Of a stretch of DNA of 64,000 nucleotides, positions 53,330 to 63,018 are shown one piece after another. Origin of the DNA: an uncultured Tessaracoccus sp. (GTDB taxonomy: Bacteria; Actinomycetota; Actinomycetes; Propionibacteriales; Propionibacteriaceae). The translations under genes and the position numbers were made by a program. The stretch covers positions 5,876 to 69,875 of the forward strand of contig NZ_CAMYFI010000006.1 in assembly GCF_947255005.1 (NCBI RefSeq), in the 5' to 3' direction. Positions within the stretch are counted from its first letter, which is position 1, and each line of letters starts with the position of its first letter. The notes under the pieces are model-generated. The model made no database searches, was not told the DNA's origin, and worked only from the letters and a program-made list of their open reading frames with translations.

Positions 53330-53680
53330 TCAGGCGGCCGCGGGCACAGAGAGGCGAGTCATGCGGCGCTCGTGCCATTCGACGGCGCGCGCCCGCAGTA
53401 GCAGGACGATGCTGACCGGGCCCATGATCGCGAACTTCATCGCGTTCCAGATGCACAGCACCACCAACACGTGCAGCCAGCCCGGTGCGCCGTCCTCGAT
53501 CAGCACCGTCAGGAAGCTCGCGACGTACAGGTAGGGGAGTGACAGCAGCATCCCGGGCACGCCCCACTTCAGCCCACGCCGGGTGCGGATCAGGTCCAGC
53601 AGGATGTTGGTGGGCATGTAGCGGCGCAGGAAGTAGCGGGTGTAGACGCTGCCGATCCAGATCAGGCGGAACATGAGCAC
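53330..53680 (-). CDS. Small integral membrane protein, copy 2
   Basis: A paralogue of 42152-42502, 114-116 aa: RLIWIGSVYTRYFLRRYMPT, RRGLKWGVPGMLLSLPYLYV, CIWNAMKFAIMGPVSIVLLL. The start is GTG 53680 or ATG 53674 behind GAGGAG. It lies next to the DprA-like gene; in island B the copy has lost that neighbour. Confidence 0.75.
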   Translation of the reverse strand: MLMFRLIWIGSVYTRYFLRRYMPTNILLDLIRTRRGLKWGVPGMLLSLPYLYVASFLTVLIEDGAPGWLHVLVVLCIWNAMKFAIMGPVSIVLLLRARAVEWHERRMTRLSVPAAA

Positions 53681-53792
53681 AGTCCTCTCCTCGTCTCCGG
53701 CGACAAGGAATCAAGAAGGACCGCTCCGGCCGAAGCCAGTTCGTCTTCCCACCGCATCCGGCGGTGGGCCACGCAGGTAGAGGCCGCCTACC
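53681..53792 (-). promoter_or_regulatory. Conserved structured leader, copy 2
   Basis: Homologous to 42503-42614. In the transcript CCCACCGC-CGGAT-GCGGTGGG forms a perfect 8-bp stem. The block containing CGGTGGGCCACGCAGGTAG is unchanged between copies. It may be a cis-acting RNA or carry the promoter. Confidence 0.5.
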
Positions 53793-53957
53793 GCCAACGA
53801 TACCGCCGTCGGCGTTGCCTTGGAAGAGGTTCGGCGCACCATGGGTCTGCGTGGCTCCGTGCATCCGCTCAGCGAACGAGGTTCAATAGATGCAACAGGT
53901 GAGAGGTTCCCGACGGCGCCCAGCGAGATGATCGGGCTGGAACAGAGGGAGCACGCA

Positions 53958-56900
53958 ATGCCCGAGAGTCGACACAGGTACCTCTACGAGCGCCTCGGCG
54001 ACCACGACTTCCAGTAACTCGTCAGCGCACTGCTCGCGAACCAGTTTCCCGACTACATCCCGATGGCACTCCGGCAGGCCGATGGCGGCCGCGACGGCCT
54101 GCGCAGAGTCGACGCCTCGAAGGTCCTGATCTATCAGGTCAAGTGGTCGGTCAGCGGCAAGGAGAAGGACCCGGTCACCTGGCTCGATCAGGTCGTCAAG
54201 AACGAGGAAGCCAGTCTGAAGCGTCTGGCGGCACAGGGAGTCCGTCACTACACGCTGGTCACCAACGTCGGCAGCACGGCCAAGGAAGACTCGGGCACGT
54301 TCGATCGACTGGACAAGAAGCTCCAGACGTACGCGAAGGAGTTCGGCTACGAGCAGATGACCTGCATCTGGCGCGAGGCCCTGAACCCGTGGGTGGACAA
54401 CGCGCCGACCGAGACGAAATGGGCCTACGCCGAGATGCTCGCCGGGTGGGACCTGGTCCGATACCTCGTCGCCGAACATGTCGGCGCCGGGAAGGATAAG
54501 GCGCATCGCCACCTGATCCGTAAGGTCGCCGCAACCCAGTGGGAAGACGACAAACGCGTCAAGTTCAGCCAGTCCGACGTGGACCGGGAGAAGGTCGTGG
54601 ACCTCTTCGTCGACGTCACCGCCGATCGCGTCCACGCCGCAGCCAGCCGACACTCGCAAACACAGGCACTGAACACAGTGGGCGGTGCCGCCGCCTATCT
54701 TCTGCGCTCACCGGCTCCGTTCACACTCGTCCGCGGCGCACCGGGACAGGGCAAATCGACGCTGAGCCAGTACATCTGCCAGGCCCACCGCAGGTTGTTC
54801 ATCCCCGAGGCCGACCGGTCTGATTCGCTACCCAAACTGGATCAACCACGTTTCCCCGTCAGACTGGACCTGAGCGACTATGCACTCTGGCTCGGTGGCA
54901 ACAATGTGTGGGACCACTCCGAGGACCGCAGGCAACCGAAGGTCAAGTCACGCAAGGGCGAGCACGCGACCATCGAGTGCTTCCTCGCCGACCTGATGGC
55001 GCACGAGAGCGGCGGAATCACCACCGACGCGAAGACGGTGCAGGACATTTTCGAGCGAGTCCCCAGCCTCGTCGTGCTGGACGGGCTCGACGAAGTCGGC
55101 AGCAGCACCATGCGCGGCAGGATCGTTAGAGAGATCGACAAGTTCGTCAGTCGCGGGAAGGCATACACCGACCCGCCCAAGGTCGTCGTCATCACGCGCC
55201 CCAGCGCCGGTGAACTTCCCGAGCCGTCAACCAACCTGTTCGAGATCGTGACCCTTAACCAACTCACCGTCGACCAACGGGACACGTACCTGCGCAAATG
55301 GTGCGCGGTCCGGGGGATCAAGGGCAAGGACGGTCGCGCCTTGCGGAAGAGCTTTAAGGATAAGAGCCGCGAGCCCTACATCAACGAACTCGCCGGCAAC
55401 CCGATGCAGCTCACGATCCTGCTGGATCTCCTCCACCAGCAGGGTGCTGCCACGCCGACCCAGCGTACGGATCTCTACGACAAGTACGTCGAGCTTCTCC
55501 TGGCCCGCGAAGCGAACAAGCATCCCAAGGCGGTGCGCGACCACAAGGAAGAACTACTTGAGATCATTCCATTCCTCGGCTGGTACCTCCACGCACACAC
55601 CGAGGAATCACAGATCAACGGCCGTATGAGCGTGGACGAACTCAAGGAAGCAATGCGGCACTTCCAGCGCACCTATGGCAACCGCGAGTCGATCGTCGAC
55701 CAGCTGTTCGAAGGAGCGAGCGATCGGCTGTGGGCGCTGACCAGCAAGGTTGACGGAACCTACGAGTTTGAGGTCCTCTCCCTACGGGAGTATTTCGCAG
55801 CCCGGTTCCTCTACCACAACGCAGGCGAGGACAACACGGACTTCGACAGTGCGACCGTGCTGCGCGAGCTGCTTCGGCGGCCGTACTGGCTCAACACCGC
55901 CAGGTTCTACGGCGGCAACGCCAAGGGCAACGGCATCTATACGCTCACCGCGGGGATCGAGCAAGAGCTGGCGCAGAGCACCTCATCCGCTTCCTACCTC
56001 GCCGCATGGGCCCTCCTCACCGATGGTGTGTTTCTGCGCCGCCCCCGCGAAGCGCGCAAGATCCTCACCGCACTCTGCTCCGACTTCGGGATCACGGTCC
56101 TACTTTCGGCGCTAGACCGTCGCGACATCATCTCGCTGCCCGAACTGCCCGACCTCCCGGACGAGGACGGGCCTGATCCCACCTGGGTGCGGCTCACTAC
56201 CCTGGTCAGCAAGGACCCGGCCGATAGGGGCAACGCTCAGCGAGTACGCGCTCTGCGCGAACTGTTGAACCAGCGCAGCCAGTTCGGTGCGTGGTGGCAT
56301 GCCCAACTCACCGCAGCCATCGGCACACCCGAGCAGAACGCATGGCTCAAGATCGGCGCTCAGTGCGAGGCCGGCGCAGGCCTCATTGCGTCGTTCGAGC
56401 ACATGGACCTGTCCAATGGTGCCGCCGAGTTGGTCCTGAGCGCCGGTCTGGTCCCCCCGTCAGGAAGCTCACTCGAAGCAGCGCTTCTCGACGCAGTCCT
56501 AGAGGGGGAATGCCCCTGCGTGACATCGACGCGTTCCATGCCGGCGCAAGTCGCGGTCGCCCTGTCGCCGGGCGACTTCCTCACAAGTTCCAACACCGGG
56601 TTCGTCGGCGGTGACGAGAAGGCCAAGCGGCGCCGAAACGAGGCGATCAGCCAGCTCCGGCGGGCAGGCTCTGCGTACACCCAGATCGCCAAGCAGCGAG
56701 CCTTCAAGGCGGGCCAGAAGGGCAGTACATTCCCCTGGGCTGAGACGGCCGCTGCACTGCACGACCACGTCGGACGCCGCTGGCTCGTGTCCGAGATCGC
56801 GATCATCGGCGCCGCGTCACCCTTACCGCCTGCCTATGTGAAGAAGCCCGGTGCCGGGCCCTTCGGGGACACGAGCCACCCGTCCGAACTCCTCGCGCAA

Positions 56901-57326
56901 GTCCGCGCCAACAACCGCAACTCCCAATGGTGGCGGGAACAGCTCGATGCCCTTGACGACGACCTGGCCAGAGCCGAGTGGGTACTTGCTCTGTGGTGCG
57001 TAGCGTCCTCGCCTGCCGTGACAGAGCTGTGGTCATCACTGGAGTCCGTGCTCAGTCAGCTCCCTGCGTCACGTCGCGGCACGGTCCTCCGAGCCGCCGA
57101 ACAGATCGCTCGTTACGGTTGGCTGAAGGACCGGCCAGTCACAGCGGCCACGGACAATCCGGAGCTGGCTGCTCTGAACCAACTCCGAACCTGGGCACCG
57201 TCGACAACAGGGCGAGATGGTGTAGCGCCCGCGTCGCGCGACAGTCCGGAGTCTGTGCCCTCGCTGCTCAGCGTGGCCCGGGATGGGAAGTGGCTGAAAG
57301 TCGACGCAAAGCCCGTGTACCGATAG
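53958..57326 (+). pseudogene. Mrr-like nuclease-NACHT NTPase with in-frame stop
   Basis: GGGAG precedes the ATG at 53958; the frame MPESRHRYLYERLGDHDFQ ends at TAA (54015-54017) and continues without shift as LVSALLANQFPDYIPMAL. If read through, it is 1122 aa. The N-terminus has a nuclease core (QADGGRDGLR; VLIYQVKWS, the D...QxK pattern of Mrr-like enzymes). A NACHT domain follows: Walker A GAPGQGKST (about 260) and LVVLDGLDEVGS (about 375), then a long helical C-terminus. Such NACHT proteins sense phage. Translation from 54063 (1087 aa) would lose part of the nuclease domain. Confidence 0.78.
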
Positions 57327-57520
57327 AAACGGCGTTCGCGGCCGGCGTTCCGGTGACCTCGCGTCGGCGGACCTCAGGAGTACGGAATCGTCCACGAGCG
57401 CTCCAGTTCAAGTACCATGATGACGGCATCAGTTCAGAGCCACGATGACCGCCTGGTCCGGGGCTGGGAGAGCTGGAGCAGGGCAACCGGCACTCGGACG
57501 ACAGGCAGGCATCGACGGAC

Positions 57521-60094
57521 ATGGCATTCCTAGGCAAGACCAAGCGGACGGCTCAAGAGTTCCCGTCGCCGGAGGAGCTGTACCTCAGCGGAACTCTGCC
57601 ACGGACCACGGCCGCTGTTGACTCGCTCTGGTTGCATCAAGGCGACGTCATTCGTGCTTACGCGGAGGGCCACCAAGACACCCCAGATCTCGCGCTGGAA
57701 CTGCCGACGGGTACAGGCAAGACGCTACCCGGCTTGCTCATCGCGGAGTGGGTACGGCGGAAGACCGCGGGGCCAGTCATCTACGCGACTCCGACCAAGC
57801 AGCTCGCGCGTCAGGTGGCGGCGACGGCTGAGCGCGAGGGCGTTCCGGTCTCCAACCTGACCGGTAGCGCCAAGCACTGGGATCCCGCGGATGAGGCATC
57901 GGTCGAGGGCGGCGAGGCGATCGGGCTCACGACCTACAGTGCCGTCTTCAACAGCAGCCCAAAGCTGCCCGAGCCCCGACTCCTGGTTTTCGATGACGCT
58001 CATGCTGGTGAGCAGTTCGTCGGAAACGAGTACGGCATTAGCATCCGTCGCTACGACGACGAGGATGCCTACCTCGAGGTATTGGAAGCGCTGAAGCCGT
58101 TCCTGTCTGGTCTCCTCATCCAGCGCCTGGAAGGCGAGCCCGATCCAGGCGCGCACCACCAGGTGCGCCTCATCCTGCCCGCGGTCGATCAGACGGCACT
58201 GACCAAGATCGACGCGGCACTGGCCGGTCTCACCAAGCCTCACTCGTACAAGTTCGCCATGATCCGGTCAGGCCTGGCAGCCTGCTGTGTCTACCTGTCC
58301 TACGGCGGCATCCAGATCCGCCCGATGATCCCGCCGACCTACGAGAACCATATCTTCGCTCGGGCCAAGCAGCGCATCTACCTGTCAGCGACCCTCGGCT
58401 CGGGCGGCGAACTCGAACGCGCCTTCGGCCGGCGGGAGATCGTGAGAATGCCGCTTCCGACCAAGACACCTCCGCGCTCTGGTCGTCGGCTGTTTGTCTT
58501 CCCGGACCTGGTGAAGGGTGGGGATGCGATCGGACTTACCAAGCAGATCATCGGTCTCACCGACAAGGCGCTCGTGCTGAGTCAGGAAACTATCGCGAAC
58601 GCCGAGGCAGCAGCCACGGCCCTGGCTGGTGATGGCGTGCCGGTTATGGGGCGAGATCACCTGGAACAGCACGGCTTGGAGTCCTTCGCCGCGGCGCCAA
58701 CTGGGGTGCTGGGCCTGGCCAACCGCTACGACGGGCTCGACCTGCCGGGTAACGCTTGCCGGATCGTTGTCCTCGATGGCAAACCGGATGCCGTCGGGCT
58801 GCAGGAGCGGTTCCTGAGCGAGCGAGCGGAAGCCAATGCCGCTCTCGCCGAGCGCCTTCGCACCCGCATCGTGCAGGGCGCCGGCCGCTGCACTCGTGGT
58901 CCGAACGACTACGCCGTGGTAGTCGTGCTCGGTTCGGACATCATGAAGTACTTCTCTCGGCCCGAGAACCTCAGAGCACTCGAACCGGAGTTGCAGGCCG
59001 AGGTCGAGTTCGGTTGGCAGAACAGTAGGGGCGTCGCCCCTGACGAGCTGATAGAGAACGTCGAGATGTTCCTTGAACATGGGGCCGACTGGCGTGAGCA
59101 AGGTGAGCCAGCGGTGGCCGAATTCCGACAGGACGCCGTCAAGGTTGAGCCACCAGGAACCGACGCTCTCGGCAAGGCTGCTGCGCTGGAGGTTGAGGCG
59201 TGGCAGCTGGCCTTCGGCGGCGACTGGATTGGCGCTAGCGAGAAGCTCCAGGAAGCGGTACCGCACGTCGGCTCAGCGGCCACACGGGGCTATCGCGGCC
59301 TATTGCTGTATCTCGCCGGTGTGTGGTTGCACCTTGGTGCCCAAGACGAGACCCAGCGGTCACGTTCCCGGCAGCTTGTTCGAGACGCCGCGCTCGCCGC
59401 CAATCGCAGCACCTGGCTCAAGGAGATGCGGGAGCTTCCTTACGCCGAAAGCGTCCCGCTCGTTCCTGAGGACATCGTGGCTGTGAATCACGTCGTCGCC
59501 CGCCTGCGCGGCCAACTCAAGCCAAAGCAGATCAACGCTGCCCTCACCGAGATGCAGGAGGGTCTCGCCCAGGATGAGGCGACCCAATACGAACGCGGCC
59601 TGACGATTCTGGGATCGTTCCTCGGAGCCGAGGCTTCCAAGCCAAAGGGCCAAGGCCGCTGCGACTCTGCCTGGGTATGGGGCACCGCAATCTGGATGAC
59701 TATTGAAGCCAAGTCCGAGGAACACGACGATGGCCTGCTACCGCTCAAGGACATTCGCCAGGCCAACACTCAGCTCGCCCAACTGGCGGCGGATCGAGGG
59801 ATGGATCATCCGCCAGCGGGCAGCCCAGCAATCATCGTGTCGGACAAGTTGTCGGTAGATCCCCAGCACTCTCAGGCAGCAAACCCAAACGTCTACCTGG
59901 CCTCTACCGCAGTCGCGAAGGAGATCGCCAGCGATGCCGCAGTCGTCTGGGCGGACCTGCTGACGACTGCAGTCGGAATCGCATCGGAGCAGGCCCAGAA
60001 GCTACACGTCAGGTCAGTCATGACCGAGAATGGCTGCCTGCCAAGTCAGGTCATCGATCGGCTCACCCAGAACCGGATTAGGCCCGGCGATTGA
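57521..60094 (+). CDS. DEAD/DEAH helicase with C-terminal PD-(D/E)xK nuclease-like domain
   Basis: 857 aa. Helicase motifs: Walker A LPTGTGKT (61-68), TPTKQLARQ, DDAH (158-161), LSATL (288-292) and motif VI QGAGRCTR (452-459), resembling XPD/DinG-like enzymes. After a helical linker, DSAWVWGTAIWMTIEAKS carries E729-x-K731 with an Asp 14 residues before, a PD-(D/E)xK pattern. It lies 194 bp after the NACHT gene on the same strand. Probably unwinds and cuts invading DNA (inference). Confidence 0.8.
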   Translation: MAFLGKTKRTAQEFPSPEELYLSGTLPRTTAAVDSLWLHQGDVIRAYAEGHQDTPDLALELPTGTGKTLPGLLIAEWVRRKTAGPVIYATPTKQLARQVAATAEREGVPVSNLTGSAKHWDPADEASVEGGEAIGLTTYSAVFNSSPKLPEPRLLVFDDAHAGEQFVGNEYGISIRRYDDEDAYLEVLEALKPFLSGLLIQRLEGEPDPGAHHQVRLILPAVDQTALTKIDAALAGLTKPHSYKFAMIRSGLAACCVYLSYGGIQIRPMIPPTYENHIFARAKQRIYLSATLGSGGELERAFGRREIVRMPLPTKTPPRSGRRLFVFPDLVKGGDAIGLTKQIIGLTDKALVLSQETIANAEAAATALAGDGVPVMGRDHLEQHGLESFAAAPTGVLGLANRYDGLDLPGNACRIVVLDGKPDAVGLQERFLSERAEANAALAERLRTRIVQGAGRCTRGPNDYAVVVVLGSDIMKYFSRPENLRALEPELQAEVEFGWQNSRGVAPDELIENVEMFLEHGADWREQGEPAVAEFRQDAVKVEPPGTDALGKAAALEVEAWQLAFGGDWIGASEKLQEAVPHVGSAATRGYRGLLLYLAGVWLHLGAQDETQRSRSRQLVRDAALAANRSTWLKEMRELPYAESVPLVPEDIVAVNHVVARLRGQLKPKQINAALTEMQEGLAQDEATQYERGLTILGSFLGAEASKPKGQGRCDSAWVWGTAIWMTIEAKSEEHDDGLLPLKDIRQANTQLAQLAADRGMDHPPAGSPAIIVSDKLSVDPQHSQAANPNVYLASTAVAKEIASDAAVVWADLLTTAVGIASEQAQKLHVRSVMTENGCLPSQVIDRLTQNRIRPGD

Positions 60095-60224
60095 TCCGAC
60101 GGCCATGAAAGTCCCGCGTAGCGCGCTCGGCGATGTTGCCTTGGCGCACGCTTGTTCCTCCGAGCCTGAGCTCTTGTCAGGCACAGTCTGTCGCATATGA
60201 CGCCGATGAGGCCTGGTGCCACCC

Positions 60225-61250
60225 TCAGAACGGCGGTTCATCACTCCGCGACCACGGGTTCGGGGGTGGAGTCGGTAGTGCTCCTTCGGGCAGGGGCAGG
60301 CTGGTGACGACGTATAGGTTCAAAATGTCATCGCGGTCCATGAACATGATCTGACTGCGCTTGGTGGCGTCGAGGGCGTTGCCGAGCCAGTTGCGGGCCG
60401 CCTTTGTGATCTCGCCACCCGCAACGATGAACGCGTGGTCGACCAGTACCCGGCGGTTGGTCTCGGGATCGAAGATCTCGTGTGCCAGCATCATGAGCGC
60501 CTGGTTGTGAATCTCTGCCATGTTGGCGTTGCCAGCCTTGGTGGCGCCTGAGGCGTCGAGCTTGCCCTTCTTCGCCTGAAGACCAAAGTAGAGAATGTGC
60601 TGCGTCGGCAAGGTGTAGCGCATCCAGATGTCCTTGCCGTACTCCAGCGCCTTGTCCTTGTGCCCGGCCGCCGTGATGCGGTGGTACCCGAGCTGCCGGA
60701 ACAGCGGAAGCAGCACCTCCTCAATGAGGTCGTCCTCACTGCAGTGGTCGAGGTAGCTGGCCAAAAGGTGCCGGCGTTCCTGCTCGGCTTTGCTGAACGG
60801 CCGGTGGGGGTTAGCTGCAAGCAGCGTGATGGTCTGGGTGCCGACGTGGCGGAGATAGCAGTGATTGTCCTCGCCGTAGAAGGCCTCGAAACCTTCCCGG
60901 CCGAGGACCTCGTTGAGTTGGGCCAGCGCCCGCGAGCGGTCAGGTCCTTCGTTATGCCGATCGGACGGGCTCATCAGCTGATCGATCAGTCGGCAGAAGA
61001 TCTCCGGCGGGCGGGTGGGACCATCATGAGGCTCAGCCAGCATCTGCTCTAGCACGTCAGCCACCCAGCGATGGCGAGTTGAGCCGTCGTGCTGGTACTC
61101 CGTGTCGAGTTCCTGGAAGAACTCCGTGATGTACATGCTGGAGCGATACGGAAAGTACTTCGCCTCGTCCTCGTTCTCGGCGTCGTCACGACCTACATTG
61201 CCCACCACGAGGGCACCGAGGGCTTCGAGGTTGCGGCGCTTGAACTTCAC
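60225..61250 (-). CDS. Restriction-endonuclease-like protein with AbiJ-NTD-type N-terminus
   Basis: 341 aa. The N-terminal half (MKFKRRNLEALGALVVGN; KYFPYRSSMYITEFFQEL; NEGPDRSRALAQLNEVLGRE) matches a domain found on abortive-infection proteins. The C-terminal half has LEYGKDIWMRY (D207) and YFGLQAKKGKLD (Q225-x-K227), a PD-(D/E)xK variant. It converges on the helicase gene. I infer a nuclease effector; the family assignment of the N-terminus is from memory and less certain. Confidence 0.7.
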   Translation of the reverse strand: MKFKRRNLEALGALVVGNVGRDDAENEDEAKYFPYRSSMYITEFFQELDTEYQHDGSTRHRWVADVLEQMLAEPHDGPTRPPEIFCRLIDQLMSPSDRHNEGPDRSRALAQLNEVLGREGFEAFYGEDNHCYLRHVGTQTITLLAANPHRPFSKAEQERRHLLASYLDHCSEDDLIEEVLLPLFRQLGYHRITAAGHKDKALEYGKDIWMRYTLPTQHILYFGLQAKKGKLDASGATKAGNANMAEIHNQALMMLAHEIFDPETNRRVLVDHAFIVAGGEITKAARNWLGNALDATKRSQIMFMDRDDILNLYVVTSLPLPEGALPTPPPNPWSRSDEPPF

Positions 61251-61339
61251 GGGTTCATTGTCGCAAGCGGTGCCGACAAACGTCCAGACTCCATGACGAC
61301 TCCGTCACGCCTGCGCGCCGAGCGCCCGTGCGCGGGTCT

Positions 61340-61774
61340 TCATCGCTCACGACCGTGCGGGTCACGCAGAGTCACTCCTGAGGCGATCAAGTGGTTCCGG
61401 ATCGTGCCAGCTGAGAAACCCAGGCGCCGACCAACGCGTTCGAGCGACTCCCCGTTCTGGTAGCGCCGAGCCATCTCTTGAACCTCGGCCGGAGAAGGAG
61501 CAGCCCGGCGGATGCGGACGCCGCGCTCCCGGAGCAGCGATGTCAGCCGGTGACGGCTAAGACCGACATCGTTCGCGATGGCGCGGAGGGTCTCGCCAGC
61601 GTGGTACCGCCCTTCCACGGTGTCGAGCGACTCGTCGCTGATGGTGCGGTGCACGCTGACCGGTGCTAGCCCACGTTGAGTAGGTCGCGCTGCGCGAGCG
61701 CGGATCGTTCGGTGCAGCGACCCCATGCGAACAAGCGGCGGTGCATGTTTCGACAATCCTCCCGCTAGGTCCAC
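61340..61774 (-). CDS. Double-HTH protein at the right end of island C
   Basis: A GTG at 61774, again inside the attachment core, starts VDLAGGLSKHAPPLVRMGSL. HTH 1 (HAGETLRAIANDVGLSRHRL) and HTH 2 (YQNGESLERVGRRLGFSAGT) match the protein at 46385-46870, as does the end (IASGVTLRDPHGR). An upstream GTG/TTG frame extends into the recombinase relic, but homology starts at the core. 144 aa. Confidence 0.75.
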   Translation of the reverse strand: MDLAGGLSKHAPPLVRMGSLHRTIRARAARPTQRGLAPVSVHRTISDESLDTVEGRYHAGETLRAIANDVGLSRHRLTSLLRERGVRIRRAAPSPAEVQEMARRYQNGESLERVGRRLGFSAGTIRNHLIASGVTLRDPHGRER

Positions 61775-61805
61775 GTAAGATGAGAGAATCGAAACTTGCC
61801 CCGCC
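61737..61805. other. Attachment site 5 (boundary of islands C and D), attP-like dyad
   Basis: The arms GGCGGTGCATGTTTCGA (61737-61753) and TCGAAACTTGCCCCGCC (61789-61805) are inverted repeats with two mismatches. Their midpoint (61771) falls on the core AGGTCCAC (61767-61774). This symmetry is what a large serine recombinase attachment site looks like. Confidence 0.75.
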
Positions 61806-62275
61806 TGATGGCGGGGCAAGTTTGTTTCTGTGGTGACGTGCGTCGGTGCATCGATGATGGTGTGGGCGGGAACACTGGCGGTGGTCTGCTCGGGGTGTAG
61901 GTCGCGTTCTCTTCGTCGTCGATGGCGATCCGGGTGAACAGGGCGCGGTTGAGGATGCGCCGTTCGGCTTCGAGCTTGTCACGCTGGGCGGTCAGGAGCT
62001 TGCGTTCGGTCTCGGCTTCGGCGCGTTCGGCGAGGATCGCTGAGCGGGTGCAGTTGGTGGTTTTGCGGCGTCATCCGGAGCAGGTGAAGTACTCGTAGCG
62101 GTCCCCGGGCTTGTCGCGGAGCGTTCGATCATGAGCTTGGCTCCGCAGGCGTAGTACAAGGTGCCTTTGAGGCTGTGGTCGTACTTCTGGGGTCGTTCGC
62201 CGCGGGCGTTATTGGCGTCGACGTTGGTTTGGACGCGCAGCCAGGTTTCGGCGTCGACGGGGGGCTCGGGTGAGT
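61768..62275 (-). pseudogene. 3' part of a serine recombinase gene (island D left end)
   Basis: Pieces in order: VDAETWLRVQTNVDANNARG, YDHSLKGTLYYACGAKLMIE (zinc ribbon with one Cys replaced), then after frame changes DKLEAERRILNRALFTRIAI and the end FRFSHLTWT-stop inside the core. The catalytic domain is missing; at about 62275 the frame runs into a conjugation-gene fragment. Confidence 0.75.
61798..61817. terminator. Hairpin at recombinase 3' end
   Basis: GCCCCGCC-TGAT-GGCGGGGC followed by AAGTTTGTTTCTG on the plus strand. The same hairpin, with loop TGAA, is at 25178-25197. Confidence 0.6.
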
Positions 62276-62551
62276 GCGGTGGGGTCACATCTGATGAGGC
62301 CGGTGATGAGCTGGAGGCAGAAGGACAGCAGCATCACGAACATCGCGATGCCGAACAGCAGGCTGTACGTCACTGGTGATGTCGACCAGGATGATGGCGT
62401 CGAAAACGTTCCACACCGACTCGAACAACCAGCCCGCGGCCGAACCCATGGCATGGGGCAGCCAGTCGAACGGGGCCGACACCAGTGAGGCGGCAGCCTC
62501 GCCAGCGGTTTCGCAGATACCTGAGATGACGGTCAGATCGCAGATCACCAC
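62260..62551 (-). pseudogene. Fragment of a conjugal-transfer membrane protein (TrbL-like)
   Basis: MVICDLTVISGICETAGEAA and FDWLPHAMGSAAGWLFESVW lead into FDAIILVDITS, after which a frameshift near 62378 moves to YSLLFGIAMFVMLLSFCLQL and ITGLIRCDPTAL. The 3' part is lost at the junction with the recombinase relic. It resembles the membrane channel component of actinobacterial conjugative elements. Confidence 0.65.
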
Positions 62552-62590
62552 CGCATTCGCTCCTCACACACGTGGGTTGGTAGGTAGGGG

Positions 62591-62782
62591 TTAGACGAAC
62601 TGGTCGACGTTCCAGAAGAAGTTGATCAGCGTGATCGCGACACTGCAGATGATCGCTGCCCCACATCAGACCAGGACACCGACCTTGCCGCGGCCGGCCA
62701 GATGCGGGTTGGGGAGCTCGCGCTGACCCCCCCACACTATGTTGCGCAGTTGAGCGATCCCCGGCAGATCATCATTCGGCAT
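62591..62782 (-). pseudogene. Small conjugation-linked membrane protein with nonsense codon
   Basis: From the ATG at 62782: MPNDDLPGIAQLRNIVWGG ... LAGRGKVGVLV, then TGA (62666-62668), then in the same frame CGAAIICSVAITLINFFW and an end in DQFV. A TGG-to-TGA change explains the break. 63 codons in total; it precedes the TrbL-like fragment on the same strand. Confidence 0.6.
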
Positions 62783-63018
62783 GATGTCCACCTCCATCGG
62801 CAGTGTGGGCAGGACAGAAGTCATCAGATCAAGCACAGCAAGCTCCCCGAGGACAGAAAGACGAAAGGGAGCCTGCCCCGGGATGTGGCCAGGAGGGCAG
62901 ACAACCAAGAGAGGTCTGCCTGTCAGGTGCGCTGCTAGCCCCGAAGAGTTTCGAAGGAGAGACTCAGGATCGGTGAGTCATGTCATCATGGTGGTGTCAA
63001 GGGTTCGAGGAGGTATCT

